NCBI GenBank assembly: GCA_016936255.1
Contig: JAFGYE010000003.1
Span: 1 to 35,579 of the forward strand
DNA from: Marinifilaceae bacterium
GTDB lineage: Bacteria; Bacteroidota; Bacteroidia; Bacteroidales; Marinifilaceae
Reading direction: 5' to 3'
DNA: 35,579 nt
Each line of letters starts with the position of its first letter. The stretch's first letter is position 1. The notes beneath the pieces are model-generated. The model had not been told where the DNA came from and made no database searches. It saw only the letters and a program-made list of their open reading frames with translations. Shown piece by piece: positions 1 through 6,832 of this stretch. A program made the position numbers and the translations under genes.

Positions 1-318
1 AAGGGCCTCTTTGTAGTCCAGCTCATAAACTGCACCGTCAACACTTACGCTGCCTTTTCCGCCAACATTCACAACACCCAATTCTCTTCTCTCCAAAAAA
101 TAGTCCGCTTTTAATGGATCGATTGCTTCCAATGTCAATGCTTCTTTTACCGGAACGGCTCCGCCTACAATAATCCTGTCGTACTGAGAGTAGGTCAGAT
201 GAATGCTTCCTTCTTCCATTAAATTCTGAACCAAATACTCATCCCGTAATCGGGTTGTATCGTAACTCTTTGCATCTGCAGGATGTGTTGCATATCTTTC
301 TTCGTATTTCAATCCCAT
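1..318 (-). CDS. kduI: 4-deoxy-L-threo-5-hexosulose-uronate ketol-isomerase, N-terminal part
   Basis: Translating the complement from the ATG at 318-316 gives 106 residues starting MGLKYEERYATHPADAK; the frame stays open to the window edge, so the C-terminal two thirds are missing. Segments such as YDRIIVGGAVPV, YFLERRELGVVNVGGKG and VDGAVYELDYK match the N-terminal cupin of KduI (E. coli has DRIIVGG and YFLERRELGVINIGG at the same places). KduI isomerises 5-keto-4-deoxyuronate to 3-deoxy-D-glycero-2,5-hexodiulosonate in the cytoplasm, in breakdown of pectin or other uronate polymers. The zinc-binding His/Glu residues lie in the missing part. Recognition is firm; pathway partners would be beyond the left edge. 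Confidence 0.93.
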   Translation of the reverse strand, partial: MGLKYEERYATHPADAKSYDTTRLRDEYLVQNLMEEGSIHLTYSQYDRIIVGGAVPVKEALTLEAIDPLKADYFLERRELGVVNVGGKGSVSVDGAVYELDYKEAL

Positions 319-394
319 GATATCTGTGTTTATAAATTTTATTTCTTCAGTTTTGACATTTATTCCCGGCACAATTTTACCTGTTTGCCTGCTG

Positions 395-425
395 CAAAGT
401 AATAAAATGTAATTGAATTGTGCAA
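395..425 (-). promoter_or_regulatory. candidate promoter of kduI
   Basis: On the minus strand TTACTTTG (402-395) differs by one base from the Bacteroidota -7 box TAnnTTTG, and a TTG (425-423) lies 20 bases upstream as a -33 box. It sits about 77 bases before the kduI ATG. Predicted from pattern only. Confidence 0.35.
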
Positions 426-551
426 TCGATTGTCTGTTTTTAATTTTTCCAAGAGGAAAATACATCAGATACTAAAGCATCAAAACATTAGTAAACACTG
501 ATTATCAACACGATTTTAATCAGTGCAAAAATAATAAATCAAATGAAAGGC

Positions 552-590
552 CGTGCAATAGACTTTTACCTGTTGCACTATTATTGCACG
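552..590. repeat. 9-bp inverted repeat with a further internal half-site
   Basis: CGTGCAATA at 552-560 is exactly complementary to TATTGCACG at 582-590, with a 21-base spacer that itself contains TTGCAC. More GTGCA words lie near 522 and 604. The arrangement looks like a cluster of operator half-sites upstream of kduI, but no regulator can be named. Confidence 0.4.
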
Positions 591-1031
591 AATGTAGAAA
601 TAATGTGCATACCTGCAGTGGATTAAAAGCGCAATAAGCCACAGGTAAAAAAAGTGAGTCATGCTGCAGGTACACCATATCGAAAGAGCGTTAAATATAT
701 CCGGTACTGCCGTATTCAGGGGGCTAAATCACAATTTCAAAATTAAGCGCAAAACAAAAAAGCTTGTTCGAGGCACGATTAAACAACCCGGCCAGCAAGC
801 CAATGCCACAGCATCCTGTTTGCACACCAGTTGCACCATGTGTTAGTCCTTCGCAAACAATCATTGAGCAATCGGCTTTGATGCCAGCACCAAAAACAAC
901 CGAATTGCTGCCCGACAGCATCACCAACAAAACCGGAAATCATCAGGAAAGCATCGTATTGCCGGTAAAACCGATCGGGAGAGAATCGGGCAAACGATTA
1001 AAAACAGTATTTATGCCACTGATTTAAAGCA

Positions 1032-1065
1032 TAAAAATACCGGAAACAATTGAATGCCTCCGGTA
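1032..1065 (-). terminator. Rho-independent terminator of the 247-aa gene
   Basis: TACCGGA (1038-1044) pairs with TCCGGTA (1059-1065). Read on the minus strand, a run of five T follows the stem. It lies about 50 bases past the stop of the gene at 1116-1859. Confidence 0.6.
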
Positions 1066-1115
1066 CTAACCCCAGATACCAAAACGGTATCGAACCCATA
1101 AAACAACAAGAAAAA

Positions 1116-1859
1116 TTATTCGCCTGTGCTGATTTCTTCCACAACATCCTTAGCAGACCGCCCTGCACGCTGCTGTAAAAGTGCATTGGTTTCTTCCGAT
1201 ACAATGTTTATTTCTTTCACCAATTTCGAATAAGCAGGATCTGTATTTAAATCACACATCACATCCAAATATTTAAAAAAGGTCTCAAACTCTTTTCTGA
1301 TTTCTTTACACATCTCGCTGCGAATCTCCTCGTTCCGATCCAGTTTCGCATTCCCTCTTGCCTCAACTGCTTCGGTAAATTCCTGTTCCGCTTTTTCAAG
1401 CTCTTCCAACCATGGCTCTCCAAGCATGTTTTGCAAACAGCCGCTTAAAAACGGACTGTTTTTTATTTTTGCAAACAAAGCAGTAAGAACAGCCGATTCC
1501 TCTAACATCGGGAGGCGGGTAATGCCACTGCCATAACTTTCTATTTCATTCAGAATTGCTTTGCCCGCTTCGCTAACAACAGGATTTAAACGTTTCGAAC
1601 ATGCCTCGGCAAAAGTTGCAAAGGCAATCATTGCCTGATCTCTCCTGCTGTCGCATTCGGTCACATTTATAGTTAACAACTGCGTGTTCACTTTCTTGCC
1701 CGATTCCTCAAGCCTGCCTTTCGAATTTTCGATTCTGCTTTTGAAAGGCTCAAAAGTAACACTATCTGTAACGGCATTCGTTATCAGACTGTAAACACGG
1801 GCCGTAAAGGTTAGATATTCGGCAATACGCATGCGGTAAAACAAAGGATACTTAATCAT
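1116..1859 (-). CDS. conserved hypothetical protein, 247 aa, DUF6261-like
   Basis: A 247-aa soluble, mostly helical, highly charged protein without signal peptide or membrane segment. The size, the N-terminal YLTFTARVYSLITNA region, the alternating helical/acidic composition, and the tail EETNALLQQRAGRSAK resemble the Bacteroidota family DUF6261, whose function is unknown; this assignment is from memory of the family's look. It has two cysteines near the middle of the first half (ECDSRR, EACSKR) and two in the second half, with no known metal motif. It is a single-gene unit ending in a hairpin at 1032-1065, with non-coding DNA on both sides, so context gives no hint of role. Confidence 0.6.
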   Translation of the reverse strand: MIKYPLFYRMRIAEYLTFTARVYSLITNAVTDSVTFEPFKSRIENSKGRLEESGKKVNTQLLTINVTECDSRRDQAMIAFATFAEACSKRLNPVVSEAGKAILNEIESYGSGITRLPMLEESAVLTALFAKIKNSPFLSGCLQNMLGEPWLEELEKAEQEFTEAVEARGNAKLDRNEEIRSEMCKEIRKEFETFFKYLDVMCDLNTDPAYSKLVKEINIVSEETNALLQQRAGRSAKDVVEEISTGE

Positions 1860-2738
1860 GAAGTATGTTTATTACGTTAATATTGAATCTATCTAAGGTA
1901 TCATTTTACTGATTAACAAAAAAGCAATGATTAAAATTATATTGTTCTACTCAGAAAAATACGCAAGCCAATGCTCCTGACGGCCAAAAGTAAAATCAGC
2001 GAAACATCAGTAAAACATAAGCACACACCACTTCGAATATTCTTATTTACATTCAAACTAAACAACGAAATCAGCCGTTTTCCTTTGCAGATATCCAAAC
2101 AAGCTAAAAATGAAACAGCCCTGCATAGCCTGAAGCCCTTCCCGCACCTTTGGTTTGCTGCCCTGCATTGGTACAGGCCCTCAATAAAATGGAGAAATTG
2201 CATCTCACGGCATTGCCAGCCTACTTGACAAGTTTGCTTTGCCCCCCGGCAAACCTGCAAACCTCCCCCGCACTTTTACGAAGTGCTCCTGCACCACTGC
2301 CAGCCTCAATGCCAACAGTGCGATGCAGGCTCACACTTGTGCGGGCACCACCAAAAAAATTGCCGGCAGGGCAAACAGCAGGTTGAGATGCCCACCAAAA
2401 CAGTACGAACCGGGCTTTTAGTACGTTAACCATACCACGACAATGTTACAGACAGGGCTTTTACTGAGTGAAGATGGTGCTCGTGAGTGTTTGGTGGGGG
2501 TATTGAATGGGTGTTGAATAGCATCGGAAACATTTCAACTTAGAATGTTTCTAGATAATATATTTACCATTAATATAAAATATTTTAAAACATGAACAAA
2601 ACCTAACAACTCACACAAAATTATATGTAAGTTATTATATAGAATCGATATAAAATACATAATCAACTCATATCTAGGGTTACCTTTCTTTTTTTTTAGG
2701 AATAAAGAGATGAATATTAACCATTTATTTAATTTATT
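1860..2738. other. non-coding stretch with a GC-rich island
   Basis: No credible gene. About 2130-2430 is clearly richer in G+C than the flanks, and short frames are open on both strands at once, which usually marks a non-coding repeat or relic. From about 2500 to 2738 the DNA turns very AT-rich and leads into the secreted-protein gene at 2739. I could not identify the island; it has the look of an interspersed intergenic repeat. Confidence 0.5.
2527..2551. repeat. 8-bp inverted repeat upstream of the T9SS type A protein
   Basis: GAAACATT (2527-2534) and AATGTTTC (2544-2551) are exact complements around a 9-base loop. No T run follows, so it is more likely a protein site or an RNA hairpin than a terminator. 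Confidence 0.35.
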
Positions 2739-4475
2739 ATGAAAAAACTTTACTTAGTACTAACACTTTTATTTTTCAATCTTATTGTTAATGCTACTTC
2801 AATTACTGGCAATACCGAAGCAATTTGCCCAAATGAACTATCCTCTTATTCGTTAACCGATGAAGCTGATATACTATCTTATTCTTGGTCTGTTCAAGGT
2901 GGCACACTCGAAACTCCTCATGACGCATCATATGCTAATATTAGGTGGAGTGATAAAAATGAAACCCATAAAGTAACAGTATCCTTAACTTACGCGGCAA
3001 ATTCAATTTCACGCTCATTAACAGTAAAAGTACTATCACTAAAAGATAAATTGCCAGAAGACTTTACCTCTGGAGATTTTAGTATTAATCCAGGAGATAA
3101 AACCCCTGTAACATACGAGATTCCTATTCAATATTATCCTCATAGTTATAACAACATTGACAAACCAATAAATAAGTATGAATGGGTAATTCCCTCTGGT
3201 TGGATATACAATGGAAATGTTAGCGATGGTACACCAATTCTAACAAACGATATAAGCATTACAGTTACCCCAGACGATTGTACGAGCGATTCAATCAAAG
3301 TTCGTTGTGTTTCAGACTGCAACGGTATGTTAAAATCAAAATATCGATCTAGACCAATTTCACGTAACGATAACGATATCAAAAGTTCAGCCTCTTCAAC
3401 TGTATGCGGTAAGCCACAAGAAATCATACTCCAGATTGAAAGTATTTCCGGTGCATCCTATCAATGGACTAAACCCTCAAGCTGGACTTGGACAAGTAGC
3501 ACAAACACAAATATTGTTAAAGTTATGCCCGATGGTCATTCTGCTGGAATAATCACAATTAGTCTAAATGGCTGTTTATCAACAGAAAACTATGAAATAT
3601 CACTTAAAGATTGGGATACAAGTGAACAACCTCCATCTATTAGCGGTGCAGAACAAATTTGCTCAAGCTATAAGTCCGTTTATTTAAACCAAGTATACTC
3701 CAACACAACCAATATAACGTGGACAGCCAGTCCTAGTTCTTTATTCTACACTACATCAGGAACTGGTGCCACCGCATCTTTAAAAGCTAAATCATCATCA
3801 GTAAGAGGACGTGGTACAATTACATTTACTCTTCATAACCAATGTGGTGGAACTTACCCTAAAACCTATGATGTTTGGGTTGGTTCTCCAAATTTCACCT
3901 TAATAGGTGACCCCAACTTACTTTATCCAAGACAAAGAAGTACAGTTACAGTTGATTATACAGAAGATGGATTTTTTCTACAAGGCGTTAATAACGTGAA
4001 TTGGACCTATAGCGGGTCGGTTGCAAGCCTTTCCGGGAATATTTTTAAAGCAGATTTTGTTACAGCAACCTTTGGAGAATATGGGGCAATATATGCACTA
4101 GCAACAAATGAGTGTGGCTCAAAAGAGAATAGATATTATTTTGAATTGGTAGGTGGTATAGATCCACATATGGAAGCTAAGAAGAACTCACTTAGTGCCA
4201 CTAAATTGAATTTTGAATCAACAAATGTTATTACGAGTATTGCAATTTACCCTAATCCCGTAGAAGATATAGTCAACATTCAAATTCCTGAAAACTTAAT
4301 AACGAACAATAACTACTCTATTGAAATTTACAATTTAACAGGAAAACTTCTAATCAAGAAAAAAGTAGAAAACAATACAAATTCCATTGATTTGAGCAAT
4401 TCACCATCTGGTACCTATATCGTTAAATTAATCACCGATCAAGAAATCATTACGAAGAAAATAATAAAGAAATAA
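2739..4475 (+). CDS. secreted PKD/Ig-like protein with T9SS type A sorting domain
   Basis: 578 aa. Residues 1-19 form a signal peptide (MKKLYLVLTLLFFNLIVNA). The body is a row of beta-sandwich segments of PKD/Ig type: NTEAICPNELSSYSL followed by YSWSVQGG, later ISGAEQICSSYKSVY with ITWTASP, and a third with VNWTYSG, each carrying cysteines as in PKD-like repeats of Bacteroidota. The last ~80 residues (IAIYPNPVEDIVNIQIP ... SGTYIVKLITDQE) are a classic type A C-terminal sorting domain. The protein should therefore cross the inner membrane by Sec, be exported by T9SS, and be anchored at or released from the surface. No enzyme domain is seen, so it is likely an adhesin or matrix protein. It is a single-gene unit with a strong terminator. 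Confidence 0.88.
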   Translation: MKKLYLVLTLLFFNLIVNATSITGNTEAICPNELSSYSLTDEADILSYSWSVQGGTLETPHDASYANIRWSDKNETHKVTVSLTYAANSISRSLTVKVLSLKDKLPEDFTSGDFSINPGDKTPVTYEIPIQYYPHSYNNIDKPINKYEWVIPSGWIYNGNVSDGTPILTNDISITVTPDDCTSDSIKVRCVSDCNGMLKSKYRSRPISRNDNDIKSSASSTVCGKPQEIILQIESISGASYQWTKPSSWTWTSSTNTNIVKVMPDGHSAGIITISLNGCLSTENYEISLKDWDTSEQPPSISGAEQICSSYKSVYLNQVYSNTTNITWTASPSSLFYTTSGTGATASLKAKSSSVRGRGTITFTLHNQCGGTYPKTYDVWVGSPNFTLIGDPNLLYPRQRSTVTVDYTEDGFFLQGVNNVNWTYSGSVASLSGNIFKADFVTATFGEYGAIYALATNECGSKENRYYFELVGGIDPHMEAKKNSLSATKLNFESTNVITSIAIYPNPVEDIVNIQIPENLITNNNYSIEIYNLTGKLLIKKKVENNTNSIDLSNSPSGTYIVKLITDQEIITKKIIKK

Positions 4476-4509
4476 TCCATTAAAGTCAGGATTGATAATA
4501 CTCAATACA

Positions 4510-4545
4510 ACAAAAGCCTAACAATCCAAATTGTTAGGCTTTTGT
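4510..4545. terminator. bidirectional terminator between the T9SS protein and the TPR gene
   Basis: A perfect 16-bp stem, ACAAAAGCCTAACAAT (4510-4525) with its complement at 4530-4545 and a 4-base loop. It lies between two convergent genes and can serve both; U-rich stem ends are present on either strand. Confidence 0.8.
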
Positions 4546-4568
4546 AAACTCCGTAGATCCTTGTCTGT

Positions 4569-4859
4569 TTAAGGATTGTACAAATCGGGATTGAAAAAAT
4601 CCATGATCGATTTAATCATCTCGATTTTTACATTTGCTTTTTTATGATCTGGCTGCAGATCGGCTACGCGGATGTAGGCACTCAGCGCTTTTGGCAATTC
4701 ACCCAACTGGTGGTGCATTTCTGCCAGCTTAAAAAGTGCCTCGATATTTTGCGGCTCAGCCAAAGCAAGCTCCTTGTATTTTTCCAAAGCAGAACGAAAG
4801 TCCCCTTCGCTTTCGAGCTTTATGGCGTCTAACTGTATATTTTCAATATCCTTGTTCAT
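4569..4859 (-). CDS. small TPR protein
   Basis: 96 aa, without signal peptide or membrane segment. Two tetratricopeptide-type repeats are visible: AIKLESEGDFRSALEKYKELALAEP and LAEMHHQLGELPKALSAYIRVADLQP, with the usual Gly/Ala/Tyr/Ala/Pro positions, then a capping helix. TPR units bind peptides or partner proteins; nothing shows which. It stands alone between the T9SS protein (convergent) and the flavin reductase gene (divergent). Confidence 0.75.
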   Translation of the reverse strand: MNKDIENIQLDAIKLESEGDFRSALEKYKELALAEPQNIEALFKLAEMHHQLGELPKALSAYIRVADLQPDHKKANVKIEMIKSIMDFFNPDLYNP

Positions 4860-4979
4860 GGTTTTTGTTGTTTCTGCAAAGCAATCGACCTGCCTGTGTT
4901 TGTGAGCAACAAATGTAAGGAAATTTGAATTTGTTTGGATTAATTGTGTGCATCTTATCGGTAAAGAAACAGTTATTTG

Positions 4980-4987
4980 TAATTTTG
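4980..4987 (+). promoter_or_regulatory. -7 box of the flavin reductase gene
   Basis: TAATTTTG matches the Bacteroidota -7 consensus TAnnTTTG exactly and lies 21 bases before the ATG at 5009, which would leave a short leader. No good -33 TTTG is seen at the expected distance. Confidence 0.45.
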
Positions 4988-5008
4988 CGTCACTAAAACG
5001 CTACAAGT

Positions 5009-5605
5009 ATGACAAAACAACACTGGAAACCCGGAACCATGGTTTATCCCCTGCCTGCCGTAATGGTAAGCTGTGGCAGCACACCCGAAAATTATAACAT
5101 CATCACCATTGCCTGGACAGGAACCATTTGCTCCGATCCGGCCATGTGCTACATATCTGTTCGCAAGAACCGTCACTCCTACAACATCATAAAAGAAAGC
5201 GGCGAGTTTGTAATTAACCTTACCACAAAAGATTTGGCCTATGCCACCGATTGGTGCGGCGTGAAATCAGGTAAGAATTTCGACAAATTCAAGGAAATGA
5301 AACTTACTCCCGGAAAATCGAAAGAAATAGCTGCTCCCATTATCGAGGAATCGCCACTGAGCATAGAGTGCAAGGTGACTAAAATAGTGGAATTGGGTTC
5401 GCACGATATGTTTATGGCCGAAGTGGTAAACGTTCAGGCCGACGAGCGATACATCAACGAAAAAGGGGAATTCTCATTGGCCCAATCGGGTCCTTTGGTT
5501 TACTCGCACGGCCACTACTTCGAATTGGGAGAACTAATCGGCCGTTTTGGCTACTCGGTAATGAAAAAGAAAACCAAGGAAAAAATTAAAAAGACGAAAG
5601 GTTAG
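5009..5605 (+). CDS. flavin reductase-like FMN-binding protein (flavoredoxin type)
   Basis: 198 aa. The start MTKQHWKPGTMVYPLPAVMVSCG, the ITIAWTGTICSDPAMCYISVRKNRHSYNII segment and GEFVINLTT are typical of the flavin reductase domain / flavoredoxin family, which binds FMN in a split barrel and passes electrons to partner oxidoreductases. AWTGTICSDPP-like and SVRKxRxSY are the FMN-contact regions. The last 14 residues are Lys-rich (MKKKTKEKIKKTKG) and their codons run into the GTC-type repeat tract, so the tail may have been extended or rewritten by the repeat. Usual family length is 190-200 aa. The electron partner is unknown. Confidence 0.85.
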   Translation: MTKQHWKPGTMVYPLPAVMVSCGSTPENYNIITIAWTGTICSDPAMCYISVRKNRHSYNIIKESGEFVINLTTKDLAYATDWCGVKSGKNFDKFKEMKLTPGKSKEIAAPIIEESPLSIECKVTKIVELGSHDMFMAEVVNVQADERYINEKGEFSLAQSGPLVYSHGHYFELGELIGRFGYSVMKKKTKEKIKKTKG

Positions 5606-6055
5606 GAAAAGTCTTGAAAGGGTCTGGAATAGTCTGGAAAAGTCGAAAAGTCCTATTAATCAGCAAAATTGAAGGGTCTGGAATAGTCTGGAAAGGTCTT
5701 GAAGGGTCTAAAAGTCGAAGGTCGAAAAGTATGACTATAGAAATCCATCAATCAGCGCACCAATTGGCATTCAGTTCGACGGTGGGCCCCATAGGTAAAA
5801 AAGGCGTTAAAAACAGAATTCCATGAGCGAGGTACGAAAGAATATTATTCTGTTTAGACTTTGAACCGTAATGGGTAACGAAGAACTGCAGCCTAGCCCT
5901 TTTGGTTCTTTTATGGTAATGATAAAAGAACAGCCCGTCTGGCTTGAAGACAAAGGTCAAAAATCGAAAGGTCAGGAAAGGTCTTGAAGGGTCTAAAAGT
6001 CGAAGGTCAAAAAGTCGAAAGGTCTTGAAAAGTCTGGAATAGTCCAAAGGTCGAA
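5606..6055. repeat. repeat island: two GTC-type arrays around a 240-bp core
   Basis: Two arrays (about 5590-5730 and 5950-6055) are built from degenerate 7-10 base units such as GTCTGGAATA, GTCTTGAAGG, GTCTAAAA and GTCGAAG, all purine-rich on the plus strand. A 34-base segment is identical in both arrays (5690-5723 and 5975-6008). Between them is a core of about 240 bp with a perfect hairpin (5905-5931) and short, unconvincing frames on both strands. The layout resembles a non-autonomous interspersed element of Bacteroidota with direct-repeat flanks. It is not a coding region. Confidence 0.7.
5905..5931. repeat. perfect 10-bp hairpin in the repeat core
   Basis: GTTCTTTTAT (5905-5914) pairs perfectly with ATAAAAGAAC (5922-5931) around a 7-base loop. 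It is the only strong fold in the core of the repeat island and could be its end or transcript structure. Confidence 0.55.
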
Positions 6056-6122
6056 GGAGATTATTACCTCACACTCATAACTTTTAACTCATAATTTATA
6101 ACTCTCAACTAATAACTAACAA

Positions 6123-6146
6123 AAAACCGGCTTTTGAGCCGGTTTT
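6123..6146. terminator. terminator of the DUF4293 gene
   Basis: AAAACCGGCT (6123-6132) pairs with AGCCGGTTTT (6137-6146), 4-base loop. It lies 22 bases past the stop codon of the minus-strand DUF4293 gene, and T runs follow on both strands. Confidence 0.8.
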
Positions 6147-6167
6147 GTTTGTTTATTTTTGGGTCGC

Positions 6168-6629
6168 TTACCGTATCCGATCCATAGAGCGGATTAACGC
6201 TTCATCTTTACCAATTTCGCGTATTGCCAAATAACTTAGCACCAATGCAATCAATGGGAATGCATTAATAAGACTATAACTTGTAATGGCATTTAGTTCT
6301 TTTGCCTGACTGCTTATACTGTAATAGATTAGTCCCATTGCACCAATCATGCAAATCATATTAAACACAGTTAAACGAATCTGAAGCATTCTTTTCTTGA
6401 ATAAGAAAATAGTAACGAAACTAATTAAGGCAATAATGCTTAACAAGATAGCAACCGGCATGGCATTAAAAACGGCAGGCTCCCCTTCCTGCAACGCAGG
6501 AATTCCCCGGTATAAAAATTGATATACTGCACCTGATGCATCAACCAATTCCGCCAAAGGAAAAAAGAACATGACTGCAATTAAAACAAAACTCCCTAAC
6601 AGGTATAAAGACTGAATTCTTTGTATCAT
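6168..6629 (-). CDS. DUF4293 family inner-membrane protein
   Basis: 153 aa from the ATG at 6629, whose product MIQRIQSLYLLGSFVLIAVMFFFPL has the usual start of DUF4293; an upstream in-frame start would add 17 unrelated residues and would overlap the promoter. Four hydrophobic helices are visible: about 8-26, 52-74, 85-106 and 114-134. A short periplasmic loop (LVDASGAVYQFLYRGIPALQEGEP) lies between the first and second. DUF4293 is a Bacteroidota-specific membrane family without known function. The gene has its own consensus promoter and a terminator, so it is a monocistronic unit. Confidence 0.85.
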   Translation of the reverse strand: MIQRIQSLYLLGSFVLIAVMFFFPLAELVDASGAVYQFLYRGIPALQEGEPAVFNAMPVAILLSIIALISFVTIFLFKKRMLQIRLTVFNMICMIGAMGLIYYSISSQAKELNAITSYSLINAFPLIALVLSYLAIREIGKDEALIRSMDRIR

Positions 6630-6650
6630 CGTATTTCTATTTTTTTTGTA

Positions 6651-6681
6651 CAAATTTAAACTTAAATACAAAAGCAGCAAA
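6651..6681 (-). promoter_or_regulatory. consensus Bacteroidota promoter of the DUF4293 gene
   Basis: On the minus strand TTTG (6681-6678), 19 bases, then TAAATTTG (6658-6651): an exact TTTG-N19-TAnnTTTG promoter. The start codon follows after 21 bases. The -33 box lies inside the hairpin at 6670-6699 that ends the upstream DUF5916 transcript. Confidence 0.7.
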
Positions 6682-6699
6682 CGAAAGTCTGCTGCTTTT
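6670..6699 (-). terminator. terminator of the DUF5916 gene
   Basis: AAAAGCAGCA (6670-6679) pairs with TGCTGCTTTT (6690-6699) around a 10-base loop; on the minus strand a T-rich stretch follows. It lies about 130 bases past the DUF5916 stop codon and overlaps the -33 box of the next gene. Confidence 0.65.
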
Positions 6700-6832
6700 T
6701 ACCATCATTACTTAATACTAACTAATCACACTAGTAAAAAATATACATGCCTTGCAGAATTACCCCTAATCACAAAGCAAATTTTCCATCAGCTTTTGCA
6801 GCAAGTTACATCTGCAAAATTTAAGCAGGCTA

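Larger units (their letters stand above)
319..1031. other. non-coding stretch with a GTGCA-rich region and a GC-richer part
   Basis: No convincing gene is seen. Near 520-610 the word GTGCA/TGCAC occurs five times, including a 9-bp inverted repeat. From about 640 to 1030 the DNA is richer in G+C than its surroundings, and several short overlapping frames are open on both strands. None has a recognisable product, and two that start at TTG are not credible. The stretch may be a decayed gene or part of the kduI control region. Confidence 0.5.

Noticed and set aside
764-1027. 87-aa frame on the plus strand and 68-aa frame on the minus strand (724-930)
   Set aside because: The plus-strand frame starts at TTG, and several frames are open on both strands, including a second minus-strand frame here; no recognisable product. 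Kept only as a note on the non-coding stretch.
1937-2433. Several 60-107-aa frames on both strands
   Set aside because: They overlap each other in a GC-rich island where stop codons are rare by composition; none shows a signal peptide or known motif.
5614-6047. Two frames (70 aa plus strand, 99 aa minus strand) in the repeat island
   Set aside because: Both are translations of the GTC-type repeat units and core; no conserved features.
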